Below, one piece after another: positions 26,161-34,437 of a stretch of DNA of 64,000 nt. Location: assembly GCA_964642725.1 (NCBI GenBank), contig CAZXQG010000013.1, positions 1-64,000 of the forward strand. Direction: 5' to 3'. Under the pieces are notes generated by a model. It searched no databases and was not told the origin of the DNA. It worked only from the letters and a program-made list of their open reading frames with translations. Position numbers and translations under genes: made by a program. Source of the stretch: JAGVPT01 sp964642725 (GTDB lineage: Bacteria > Bacteroidota > Ignavibacteria > UBA10030 > UBA8401). Every line of letters starts with the position of its first letter. The stretch's first letter is position 1.

Positions 26161-27600
26161 CTAAAATCTGTACGCGACAGTGAAATCTATGTTAGTAGTG
26201 GAAATGTTCTCATCGGTACGAGACAGGTTTAGCGCTGCATCGCCGTAATTATTATGGAATGTTTTAAACGAACCAAACATAGCTGCAACGTCGAACATGA
26301 CATTGTCCTGCAAAAGAACCCCTGCGCCCGCAGTAAATGTTGTTTGGCCGAACGAAGTCGGGTCGCCGGCAAACGCCGATGGTTTAAACGAATATCCTGC
26401 CCTCACGCGAAAATCGGTTTTTGGAATTTCAAATTCTCCGCCGACAGCGTAATTGAGCGTCGAGCGAAATTCCTGCTTCAACGATATATTTTGGCTTTCA
26501 AGATAGCTGTTGTCGGTCCACTGAAGTTGCGTCCAATCGGTATATTCAATCTGTCCGGACAACAAAAGTCCTTCGATTGGCGAGTACGAGGCCCCGGCCC
26601 CAAAAACCCACGGGCTTTGGACTCCGTAGTCGTTGTACGAATCGTTCGATTGTGCGTAACTCACTCCGTCATCAAACACACTTTGACCGGCATTGGAATA
26701 CGTTTCATGAATTGTGATTGAGGTAGGAGTTTTCATCGTAAGACCTATACGCAAGATGTCCTCATACCTGTACATGATGCCGACCATCAGGTTGATACCG
26801 CTCAACTCGCTCGTAATCGTATTATCATAATAGAGTTTATTGAAGCGCAGGTACAAAGAATCGAGCGGAAGGTTTGGGTCTGTGTTTTGATAAAGATTGC
26901 GCGAATCTGCTTCAATATAATTCCTTACATAATTATACGTTCCGTTCATGATATTTATAGATAATCCGAACGATAAATTTTTCTGAACGTCAATTGCGCC
27001 GGAGAACACCCAATTGCCGATGCTTCCTCTCTCGCTGACAGTCCCTTGTTGGTTGAGATTGTTTTGAAGAACGGTGTAGCCGTTTGAATTTCTCAGATAT
27101 GTCTGGAAAGGAATATCGTACTGATCGTAGGTTGTGTCTATCGATTGGATGATCGAACTCTTGTTATTGAACCCGCTGAACGCAAGCCCCGTGGTAAAAT
27201 TGTTCACCCTGTTGTATCCCGCGGCAAATACCAAGCTCCCGCGTGATGTAGGGACCGGGAAGACGAAACCGATATTATCCAGCGCGGTGCTGCTGTTTGT
27301 CGAAGAAGTTGTGTTTCCAAAAAAGGTTGCGTCGTTTGAATAGTTCGTATTGATAATACCGCCCGTAAATTCAAGCCTCCGCATTTGTGCCAAACCCGCA
27401 GGATTCCAGAACGTAGCGCTGTAGTCGTCCGCCACGCCGATATACGCGCCGCCCATGCTTTGCGCTCGTGAACCAACACCATACCCCGTGGATGAAAAAC
27501 GCAACGCATCATCCGCAAACTGCGCACGGGCCGTAGAGAAACTGAGAGCTGCTAAACCGAGAAAAGCAATCGTTGAAAATACAAAGTGATTTGTTTTCAT
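26161..27600 (-). CDS. FadL/OmpP1-like outer membrane protein
   Basis: A 479-residue beta-barrel protein. The reading frame is open far upstream, but the ATG at 27600 opens on a clear signal peptide (to about Ala26) and the upstream part is the antisense-like overlap with the next gene. The N-terminus of the mature protein, STGYGVGSRAQSMGGAYIG and DDYSATFWNPAGLAQM, is typical of the OmpP1/FadL/TodX family and of PorV-like proteins; many amphipathic strands follow and the last residues AYRF end on Phe. Such proteins move hydrophobic compounds or act as T9SS shuttle components. It is the last gene of the operon. Confidence 0.88.
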   Translation of the reverse strand: MKTNHFVFSTIAFLGLAALSFSTARAQFADDALRFSSTGYGVGSRAQSMGGAYIGVADDYSATFWNPAGLAQMRRLEFTGGIINTNYSNDATFFGNTTSSTNSSTALDNIGFVFPVPTSRGSLVFAAGYNRVNNFTTGLAFSGFNNKSSIIQSIDTTYDQYDIPFQTYLRNSNGYTVLQNNLNQQGTVSERGSIGNWVFSGAIDVQKNLSFGLSINIMNGTYNYVRNYIEADSRNLYQNTDPNLPLDSLYLRFNKLYYDNTITSELSGINLMVGIMYRYEDILRIGLTMKTPTSITIHETYSNAGQSVFDDGVSYAQSNDSYNDYGVQSPWVFGAGASYSPIEGLLLSGQIEYTDWTQLQWTDNSYLESQNISLKQEFRSTLNYAVGGEFEIPKTDFRVRAGYSFKPSAFAGDPTSFGQTTFTAGAGVLLQDNVMFDVAAMFGSFKTFHNNYGDAALNLSRTDENISTTNIDFTVAYRF

Positions 27601-27616
27601 AGGTATCCTTCGCTTC

Positions 27617-28243
27617 CTAATCCTTGTCGCCTCCGCGATTTGAACCAGTTTTTCGTGTGGTTGATGCCGGTGGAACTGAATTGTTACTTGTTGTCCTGCT
27701 GCGGTCGGTTGTCGTGCCGTTCGATGTGGCAGCATCGGCAGTTGGAGGAGGAGGCGCAGTTGTTGTGGTTGTTGTGATTGTGGGTGCCGATGTTGATGCA
27801 TGTATGTCGGGACGCGATTGGTCGCCTCCGCGAGTGGAGCCGGTTGTTCGCTGGCGAGGTCCGCTTTCCGACGCGGGCGATGAAGATGATGACATCGCCG
27901 TCGGCGGAACTGGCGCAATCGCTCCGGACCACCACGGCAAACTTGTCGATGGAGCCCGCCATCCGTACGGGTCGATACTCATTCCGTGGGCGGCGATCAA
28001 TCTACCATTTTGCGAGCCATAGTAACTGTTGTCCAATTCCGCCTGACTATGACATGATAGACAATTTTGATTATAAGAGATGTCGGACGTATAGTCATCC
28101 TGAGAGGAAGTCGGCGCCGAAGATTCGTCCGACATCGATGTCATCCTGGATGGATCCATCAATACTGTATAGCATCCGCCAATAGTGAATAAAATTAGCA
28201 CAAAAAAGTGAGTGACGATCTTATTTGCCGTGTTGATCCTCAT
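27617..28243 (-). CDS. Lipoprotein with a single c-type haem motif
   Basis: No family recognised. The 208-residue protein has a signal sequence with lipobox ending at Cys24 (FTIGGC), an acidic Ser/Thr/Asp-rich stretch, one CxxCH motif at residues 61-65 (CLSCH), and a long low-complexity Pro/Thr/Ser-rich tail. Its tail contains two copies of a TG-x-x-RGGD motif, also found once in the upstream lipoprotein. Start is 2 bases after the stop of that gene, so the two are coupled. The single haem site next to a nonahaem cytochrome gene suggests an electron-transfer or haem-linked role, but this is inference. Confidence 0.75.
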   Translation of the reverse strand: MRINTANKIVTHFFVLILFTIGGCYTVLMDPSRMTSMSDESSAPTSSQDDYTSDISYNQNCLSCHSQAELDNSYYGSQNGRLIAAHGMSIDPYGWRAPSTSLPWWSGAIAPVPPTAMSSSSSPASESGPRQRTTGSTRGGDQSRPDIHASTSAPTITTTTTTAPPPPTADAATSNGTTTDRSRTTSNNSVPPASTTRKTGSNRGGDKD

Positions 28244-28245
28244 AA

Positions 28246-29178
28246 CTACCTGCTCCTGCTTCTTCCCCCTCCGCCACCGCCTCCACTGCGACTTCCGCCG
28301 CCACTACTAGCACTTCCACCGCTTGAATGCTGCGGAGAAGAATAATGAGGAGATTGTTGACGCGCCGCCGGTCTCGACTGGGTGCCGGTTCCTCTAACTT
28401 GCGCAGGCTGCGAACGACCATTATGTTGCCTTACCTGCCGCGGGTTCGCATTATTCCTCGAAGGATTGCCCGCATTTCTGGCTCGGGCAACAATCGACGG
28501 ATTTCTACCTGCAGCTTGTGAACGCTCTGCCGTCGGCGTTTTCGCTCTTTGCCACCAAGGAACTTCTTCGCGAGAATGTGTTCGAGAATTATTTGTTGCC
28601 GCAAGTTCCGGCACACCTGGAGTCCGTGTTCTGGATGAAGCAACTCCACTGGCCGGAGAAAATGCTCCGGGAGTCCCTGTTCCACCCCGTGCGCGCATAA
28701 AGCCGTCTCCGCCCCGCGTGTTGCCTGTTGTTCTTGGTCTACCGGCGAAGAAATTTCTCCCGCGCCCGCCGCGATATCCGGAACCGTAATACGCCCAATA
28801 GCCGTAATCCCGACCATAATAAGGGTAGTGTCCATACCAGTACGGATAGGGGTACGCTAATGTAGGATACCATCCACCCCACGGATAACCATAATCGCCG
28901 TACCAGGGATCAAACCAAACGCCTGTTCCCCATACGTAACTCGGAGGACAATAATAATCAAACGACATCCGGTATTGCGACTCACGGTAGCCATCGTCGT
29001 TAAAATAAGTAGTGCTGGAGGTATCGCTTAATGCAGCCGTGGAGTCGTTGTACGTGTAATCACCTGTGCCTGATTCTTCATCGTTCACCGTTTCCATACG
29101 AGTGTAACATCCGGCAAATACAAATCCAGTAATCAGGAAAAACAATATACTGTTGAACAAGCTTCGAAGTGTTTTCAT
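28246..29178 (-). CDS. Tyr/Gly-rich lipoprotein
   Basis: No family recognised. The 310-residue protein has a lipobox at Cys24 (FVFAGC) and starts its mature part CYTRMETVNDEESG, similar to CYTVLMD of the next gene. Residues about 75-140 are dominated by Tyr, Trp, Gly and Pro, with a repeated YPYWYG-type pattern. The C-terminal half is basic and Arg/Ser/Asn/Gln-rich, ending in a Gly/Ser run; a TGNTRGGD motif occurs at about residue 151. Aromatic and Gly-rich composition suggests a disordered, adhesive or surface-matrix role. AGGAAGGA precedes the ATG. Confidence 0.72.
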   Translation of the reverse strand: MKTLRSLFNSILFFLITGFVFAGCYTRMETVNDEESGTGDYTYNDSTAALSDTSSTTYFNDDGYRESQYRMSFDYYCPPSYVWGTGVWFDPWYGDYGYPWGGWYPTLAYPYPYWYGHYPYYGRDYGYWAYYGSGYRGGRGRNFFAGRPRTTGNTRGGDGFMRARGGTGTPGAFSPASGVASSRTRTPGVPELAATNNSRTHSREEVPWWQRAKTPTAERSQAAGRNPSIVARARNAGNPSRNNANPRQVRQHNGRSQPAQVRGTGTQSRPAARQQSPHYSSPQHSSGGSASSGGGSRSGGGGGGGRSRSR

Positions 29179-29255
29179 AACTAATTCCTTCCTCCGTATC
29201 GGGTCAATGCAAAGAACAACACCCTCAAGGATCGTATCATTCCCTTATTCCAGTT

Positions 29256-30017
29256 TTACAGTGTCCGCACATATTCTACTTTGATCGTTCTATTTCCAAT
29301 CGTCACGTTGTTTTGATTCCTTACAAGATTTTTCAGGTCAAATCCGAGCGTAAACCCGTTTCCCCATGACCAGCGCAGACCGGCGTTCAAATAGCCCCTC
29401 CCTTTACCGACGATGCCGATGTTATCATTCAACCCAAAATCATATTCGGAGAGCAGAGAAATGTCGGAACCCAGCGATTTTTCCGCGCCGGCAAAAAAAT
29501 CCAGGTTGTTGTTGCCGTCTTTGTTCTCAAGGCTGTAATTCGCTCCGCCGTGAATGCTTAAATTCCCCAAAAAAGAATAATTCTTGCTGGCGGCGGCAAA
29601 AAAACCCCGTGACTTGATCGTGAAACGTTCAACGCTGTCAATGTACGTTTCCTTTCCCTGTGAATCAAACCCAAGCGCGATCGCCGGCATCGCCATCGTT
29701 TCATCGAACAAGCGGAATTTGACATTGACGCCGGGCAGCTTCTGCATCGTGATAACATCGTGTCCGATAATTCCTGTCCCGCCGTATGAAATGCCGAAAC
29801 TCAACCGATCAAGCGCACCCGCTGAAAGCCCTACCGTCATTCCGCCGTTCTGGAAGAAATCGACATCCATCGCAAACGCTCCGCGTTTTAAAAGTCCTGC
29901 TGTCGGTGCATCTATGACATATCGCGGTTCGATGTTCGCCGCGTCGCCGGCCGAATTCTGTGCCATCAGTGAACATTGAACCATCAACAATGAACAGGTG
30001 AATAGCAGTCGCTTCAC
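29256..30017 (-). CDS. Outer membrane beta-barrel protein of unknown function
   Basis: A 253-residue protein with a signal peptide ending near SLMAQ, followed by alternating strands such as GAFAMDVDFFQNGGMTVGLSAG and GNLSIHGGANYSLENK. It lacks a recognisable domain but has the composition of a small outer-membrane barrel. I chose the GTG at 30017, preceded by GGAAGGAA at proper spacing; an ATG 39 bases upstream has no ribosome-binding site and would add residues in front of the signal peptide. It is the first gene of the operon running down to 26161. Confidence 0.7.
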   Translation of the reverse strand: MKRLLFTCSLLMVQCSLMAQNSAGDAANIEPRYVIDAPTAGLLKRGAFAMDVDFFQNGGMTVGLSAGALDRLSFGISYGGTGIIGHDVITMQKLPGVNVKFRLFDETMAMPAIALGFDSQGKETYIDSVERFTIKSRGFFAAASKNYSFLGNLSIHGGANYSLENKDGNNNLDFFAGAEKSLGSDISLLSEYDFGLNDNIGIVGKGRGYLNAGLRWSWGNGFTLGFDLKNLVRNQNNVTIGNRTIKVEYVRTL

Positions 30018-30104
30018 TTGTATTCCTTCCAATAGGTTAGACGAGCCATTGTGCAAGAAGTTTACTCGAAAGGCAGCTTAATGTTGGTGCAATGTATGAA
30101 GAAT

Positions 30105-31553
30105 TCACTCCTTTTTCCACGTCGTTCCGTCCTTGGTGTCTTCGAGAACAATGCCGAGGGCCTTGACGGAATCTCGAATCTTGTCCGATAACCCCCATAA
30201 TTTCTGCTTTCTAATCTCCTTCCGGACTTCGATGATCAAGGTCATCAAGCCTGCCTCCGCAGAACCGCTGCCCGAAACAACAGTGGATGATCCGCGCAAA
30301 GGAAGTCCAAGAATCTGCGAACCAAATTCATCAAAGAAATTTTCGATCTCACGAAGCGTCGACTCCGTCGGCAGCATCCCGGGCATCAACCAATCATTTA
30401 CTTTTGACACGAGGTCGAACAGTACGGCAATCGCTTTCGGCGTGTTGAAATCGTCGTTCATCGCATCGATGAATTCATTCCGGAACGGCTTTAGGTCTCT
30501 TTCAAAAGGCCCGAACGAAGATGAACGCTTAGCAAAATCAATTGCTTCGTGCAGTCTCCTCACTGTGTTCTGTAATTTTGCGAAACCTGTCTTCGATGCT
30601 TCCAGCGCCTGTTCGCTAAAATCCAATGTACTTCGGTAATGGCTTTGGAGGATGAAAAAACGGATGACTGCAGGGTCAAATTTTTTGAAGATGTCTTTAA
30701 GCGTGACAAAATTGCCGAGAGACTTCGACATTTTCTGGCCGTTGACCGTCACCAGATTATTGTGGATCCAGTATTTTACGAATGGTTTGCCGGTCGCAGA
30801 TTCGCTCTGCGCAATTTCGCACTCATGATGAGGAAATTGGTTGTCCAATCCCCCGCCGTGAATATCGAACGTCTCGCCAAGATATTTCATCGACATCGCC
30901 GAACACTCGATGTGCCATCCGGGGAACCCTTCACCCCACGGACTCTGCCATCGCATGATATGCTCCGGTTCCGCTTTCTTCCAGAGCGCAAAATCTTCGG
31001 GATTTCGTTTCTCGCTTTTCAACTCAACCCGAGTCCCCTCTTTCATATCATCGATAGTTCTCCCGGAAAGTTTCCCGTAGTTCTTGAATTTCCGCACATC
31101 AAAATAGACTGAGCCGTTCACTTCATACGCATGTCCGTTCGCAAGCAGCTTCTTCACAATCTCGATCTGCTCGATGATATGCCCCGATGCCCGCGGTGAA
31201 ATATCCGGGCGAGTAACATTAAGAGCATCCATGTCTTCGAAATAACTGCGCGTGATTGTTTCTGCAACCTGCATCGGATGAACTTTATTGATGCGAGATT
31301 GCTTCAGCATCCTATCCTCGCCGTCGTCCAGCAAATGCCCCACGTCGGTAATATTCTGAATATACAATACTTTATTGCCGAGATGCCGGAGATAGCGGAC
31401 GATCACGTCGAACGAAACGTAGCTCTTTCCGTGGCCGATGTGTGAGTCGCTGTAAACAGTCGGCCCGCAGACGTACATGCCGACATATCCTTCGTGAAGG
31501 GGTTTGAACTCTTCTTTTTGACGTGAAAGGGTATTATAGATTGTTAATGGCAT
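30105..31553 (-). CDS. cysS: Cysteinyl-tRNA synthetase
   Basis: This class I aminoacyl-tRNA synthetase charges tRNA-Cys. The 482-residue protein has the HIGH motif at residues 38-41, Cys29 as zinc ligand just before PTVYS, the further zinc-site region GWHIECSAMS, and KMSKSLGN in the second signature. Length and motif spacing are normal. The C-terminal end contains a Ser/Gly-rich stretch (STVVSGSGSAEAG) inserted in the anticodon-binding region. It lies 19 bases downstream of the four-helix-bundle gene. Confidence 0.97.
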   Translation of the reverse strand: MPLTIYNTLSRQKEEFKPLHEGYVGMYVCGPTVYSDSHIGHGKSYVSFDVIVRYLRHLGNKVLYIQNITDVGHLLDDGEDRMLKQSRINKVHPMQVAETITRSYFEDMDALNVTRPDISPRASGHIIEQIEIVKKLLANGHAYEVNGSVYFDVRKFKNYGKLSGRTIDDMKEGTRVELKSEKRNPEDFALWKKAEPEHIMRWQSPWGEGFPGWHIECSAMSMKYLGETFDIHGGGLDNQFPHHECEIAQSESATGKPFVKYWIHNNLVTVNGQKMSKSLGNFVTLKDIFKKFDPAVIRFFILQSHYRSTLDFSEQALEASKTGFAKLQNTVRRLHEAIDFAKRSSSFGPFERDLKPFRNEFIDAMNDDFNTPKAIAVLFDLVSKVNDWLMPGMLPTESTLREIENFFDEFGSQILGLPLRGSSTVVSGSGSAEAGLMTLIIEVRKEIRKQKLWGLSDKIRDSVKALGIVLEDTKDGTTWKKE

Positions 31554-31572
31554 TTTCTTGAGGCGCTGGGAT

Positions 31573-31962
31573 TTAGGTGTTAGGTTTTGGGTGCTGGGTG
31601 TTGGCTTTTCTGATTTTAATTGTTGAGATGAAGCTGTTGATCATTTTTTGTTCTTCCGACAACATTAGCAGAAGCGGTTTGACCTTATCCATAGGGATCA
31701 AGTTGAGTTGTTGGGAGATTGTTAATTGTGTTTCAAGTTCGAATGCAGAGCCGATAGCGATATGCAAAAACCATTTAAAATCCCGTTCGGTGTCTCTGCT
31801 GCACCCTTCCGCAATGTTGGATGGAATCGATACCGCCGCTCGTTGAAGTTGAGATTTGAGTCCATATTTTTCTACATTTGGCAACAGAGGCGTTAGCATA
31901 TACACCTCTCGGACAATCTCCATCCCTTTTTGCCAAATGCGTAGCTCCCGAAAATTTCTCAT
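31573..31962 (-). CDS. Four-helix-bundle protein (23S rRNA IVP family)
   Basis: The 129-residue protein is of the four-helix-bundle family first noted in 23S rRNA intervening sequences (NFRELRIWQKGMEIVREVY, then AAVSIPSNIAEGCSRDTERDF). Such genes are scattered singly through many genomes and their role is unknown. The C-terminus KANTQHPKPNT is encoded by a low-complexity repeat (TAACACCCAGCACCCAAAAC type) that continues past the stop and resembles repeat sequence inside the ABC-F gene near 54360. The gene sits between recN and cysS, which suggests insertion of a small mobile cassette. Confidence 0.88.
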   Translation of the reverse strand: MRNFRELRIWQKGMEIVREVYMLTPLLPNVEKYGLKSQLQRAAVSIPSNIAEGCSRDTERDFKWFLHIAIGSAFELETQLTISQQLNLIPMDKVKPLLLMLSEEQKMINSFISTIKIRKANTQHPKPNT

Positions 31963-31993
31963 CCTCTCCCCCTAACAGCGAAATTCTAATTCC

Positions 31994-33721
31994 TTATTTT
32001 TTTTCCATCAACTCCCGCGCACTCTTCAACCCCGCCTCCGTCACCTTCTCCCCACTCATTAGTTTTGCGACTTCATGAACTCGTTCTTCCACGTCCAGCC
32101 TGCGTAAACGTGTTGTCGTCCGTTTTCCATCTTCAATTTTTTCGACCGCAAAATGCGTATCCGCCAATCCGGCAATTTGCGGAAGATGAGTGATCGCAAT
32201 GACCTGGTGAAGTGCGGCAAGCTTTTTTAGACTCAGTCCTACGGCCTGGCCGAGGCGTCCGCTGACGCCGACATCAATCTCATCGAAAATAAGAAGCGGG
32301 ACTTTGTCCGATGCTGCGAGGGCCGATTTCAACGCAAGCATCACGCGGGAAATTTCGCCCCCCGACGCTACTTTCGCCAAGGGCTTCACATCCTCGCCGA
32401 CATTCGTCGAGATAAAAAATTCCACGACGTCGATTCCTTTTACCGTAGCCTCGAAGCAATCTTTTCCAATCTTGACAAACGTATCAGCAGCAGCGTTTCC
32501 GTTGTTCGCGCCTGCTGAGAGCGGTACGTTGGAAATGCTGGCTGAAAATTTCGCATTCGTGATTCCGAGGTCCGCAAGCGAGGCAATAATCGACTTCTCA
32601 ATCTTTTTTGCCGTCCCGCGGCGCTTGTCTGTTAGTTGCTGTGCCAAAGCGGAACAAACCTTGCGCTCTTCCGAAATTGCGGACTCAATCGCGGCAAGCT
32701 CTTTTTCAAAATTTTCAGCGAGCGAAAATTCATTGCCGATCTTCAAACGGTGCTCAAGAAGAGATTCTAGCGTTCCGCCGTATTTCTTTTTCAGCAGGGA
32801 TAATTGGCCTAGCCGTTCGCGGATCTGTTCGAGCTTTTCAGGGTTGAATTCAATTTTCGCATTGTACGAATGAATGAACTTCGACAATTCTTCCACAATA
32901 ATCTCGGCAGATTTTGCTTCGCCCGAGGCATTGGCAAAAACCGAATCAATCTCCCGCAGCGTTTCGATCTGTTTCCACGCCAAAACGAGATTGTCGTGGA
33001 CCGAAGGTTCTCCTTCGTAGAGGAGCTGGCTCAGTTGTGATGTCAGTTCGAATAGTTTTTCCGCATTTTCCAGCAGTTTTAATTCTGATTCGAGCGTTTC
33101 TTCTTCTCCAAGCTGAGGATTGACCGAATCAATCTCCTTCATCTGGAACTCGTAGAGATCCTTTTTCTCTTTCAGACGGTGCTCTTGTTCCCGTAAATCG
33201 TGTTTTCTTGAAAAAAGATCGGAGAGCTTCTTGTAGGATTGGCGATAGTCGGAGAGAAGGCGCTCATCTCCGCCGAAATCGTCGAGAAAATCGATATGAG
33301 TCTCCGGCCGGAGCAATGCCTGGTGGTCGTGCTGGCCGTGAAGGTCTACAAGCACATCCCCCGCTTCTTTGAGCAGCGCGAGCGGAACAGGTGAATCATT
33401 AATAAAACAGCGGCTTTGTCCTTTAGCCGAAATTTCCCGGCGGACGATCATTTCTTCCGACGGCTCGATGTCGTTGTCTTTCAGGAGTGATTGAATCTTC
33501 GGCATGCCTGCAGCGTCAAACTTCCCTTCAACGATCGCTTTCTCCGCTCCTTTGCGGACAACGTCGGCGCTGGCGCGTTCACCGAGAAGCAAACTCAACG
33601 CGTCGATGAGGATTGACTTCCCGGCACCCGTTTCACCGGTGATGATGTTGAGGCCGCGCTCGAATTCAACGCTTATTTCCTCTATCAGCGCATAATTTTT
33701 AATGTACAGAGAATGCAGCAT
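31994..33721 (-). CDS. recN: DNA repair protein RecN
   Basis: RecN is an SMC-like ATPase in double-strand-break repair. The 575-residue protein has an N-terminal Walker A GETGAGKSILIDALSLLLGE, a long coiled-coil middle (about 150-370), and a C-terminal half with the ABC signature VASGGEISRVMLALK and Walker B LLIFDEIDVGVSGRLGQAVG. A TTG-N20-TAACTTCA sequence lies immediately upstream, and would give an almost leaderless transcript. Gene length and motif order are standard. Confidence 0.96.
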   Translation of the reverse strand: MLHSLYIKNYALIEEISVEFERGLNIITGETGAGKSILIDALSLLLGERASADVVRKGAEKAIVEGKFDAAGMPKIQSLLKDNDIEPSEEMIVRREISAKGQSRCFINDSPVPLALLKEAGDVLVDLHGQHDHQALLRPETHIDFLDDFGGDERLLSDYRQSYKKLSDLFSRKHDLREQEHRLKEKKDLYEFQMKEIDSVNPQLGEEETLESELKLLENAEKLFELTSQLSQLLYEGEPSVHDNLVLAWKQIETLREIDSVFANASGEAKSAEIIVEELSKFIHSYNAKIEFNPEKLEQIRERLGQLSLLKKKYGGTLESLLEHRLKIGNEFSLAENFEKELAAIESAISEERKVCSALAQQLTDKRRGTAKKIEKSIIASLADLGITNAKFSASISNVPLSAGANNGNAAADTFVKIGKDCFEATVKGIDVVEFFISTNVGEDVKPLAKVASGGEISRVMLALKSALAASDKVPLLIFDEIDVGVSGRLGQAVGLSLKKLAALHQVIAITHLPQIAGLADTHFAVEKIEDGKRTTTRLRRLDVEERVHEVAKLMSGEKVTEAGLKSARELMEKK

Positions 33722-33725
33722 GGAA

Positions 33726-33756
33726 TGAAGTTACGCTGAATTTGGGAGAGTTTCAA
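33726..33756 (-). promoter_or_regulatory. Putative recN promoter
   Basis: Minus-strand TTG (33756-33754), 20-base spacer and TAACTTCA (33733-33726). It ends only 4 bases before the recN ATG, so a transcript from here would be leaderless or nearly so. Partial match, low confidence. Confidence 0.3.
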
Positions 33757-33766
33757 CCTGTTGAGA

Positions 33767-33796
33767 GTGATGCCATGCCTCTGAGACATGGCATCA
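33767..33796. repeat. Palindromic unit flanking the ORF6N gene (left)
   Basis: GTGATGCCATGCCTCTGAGA continuing to ATGGCATCA forms a hairpin with TGATGCCAT / ATGGCATCA arms. The same unit appears in the opposite orientation at 34382-34412, so the ORF6N gene is enclosed by inverted copies. Confidence 0.7.
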
Positions 33797-33809
33797 ATTG
33801 GCAGTGAAT

Positions 33810-34322
33810 TCAAAATCCAATCGGTCGTTTTGGCTTCTCCGGTGGAGCCATCAATTGGTGTATCGCCTCGAAGATCGCCTGAATCTCTTCGTCGTGTCTT
33901 TCAACCTTTGTTTCAAGTTGCTTCAGTTTGAAGGCTAGTTCCTTGTGAGTGGAAATAATTTCCCTCAGCTTCACAAATGTACGAATAATCTGGATATTGA
34001 CCTGAACGGCACGCTGGCTACGCAACACGCTTGATAACATTGCCACGCCTTGTTCGGTGAATGCATACGGAGGGTATCGTCTTCCAACCCAGCTTGAGGT
34101 GCCAAATTGGCTCCTCAAGACATCATACTCTTCATTGGTCAACTCAAACATAAAATCATGAGGAAACCGATCTACGTTTCTGCGGACAGCACGCTTGAGG
34201 AACTTCACTTCAATACCATAAAGTTCGGCAGGATGAAAATCCAACATCATTTTGCGACCACGGATCACAAAGATCCTGTTTTCGATTAGATCGTGCGAAA
34301 TAATTTCTGATTTTGATTCCAT
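33810..34322 (-). CDS. ORF6N-domain DNA-binding protein
   Basis: The 170-residue protein carries the ORF6N domain at its N-terminus (RIFVIRGRKMMLDFHPAELY), which is common in phage anti-repressor-like and accessory proteins, then PYAFTEQGVAMLSSVLRSQR and a coiled-coil region (about 118-150) with FVKLREIISTHKELAFKLKQ. It ends in PKRPIGF, like the decayed copy at 1359-1888. It is framed by inverted palindromic repeats and is likely a small mobile or formerly mobile cassette; the target is unknown. Confidence 0.88.
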   Translation of the reverse strand: MESKSEIISHDLIENRIFVIRGRKMMLDFHPAELYGIEVKFLKRAVRRNVDRFPHDFMFELTNEEYDVLRSQFGTSSWVGRRYPPYAFTEQGVAMLSSVLRSQRAVQVNIQIIRTFVKLREIISTHKELAFKLKQLETKVERHDEEIQAIFEAIHQLMAPPEKPKRPIGF

Positions 34323-34381
34323 GGATTCCCCCCTTTGCAGATGATGATGTTTGAATGGATTGTTTTTTGCATCCCCTTACA

Positions 34382-34412
34382 GTGATGCCAAAACGCAGAG
34401 TCATGGCATCAC
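34382..34412. repeat. Palindromic unit flanking the ORF6N gene (right)
   Basis: On the minus strand it reads GTGATGCCATGACTCTGCG to TGGCATCAC, nearly identical to the left unit at 33767-33796 on the plus strand. The two copies are therefore inverted around the gene. Confidence 0.7.
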
Positions 34413-34437
34413 TTCCTAACTTTTGGCATGGTTCGCC

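Noticed and set aside
27601..27918. 106-codon N-terminal extension of the FadL-like protein
   Set aside because: The extension is basic, His/Gln-rich and overlaps the preceding lipoprotein gene; the ATG at 27600 opens on a signal peptide.
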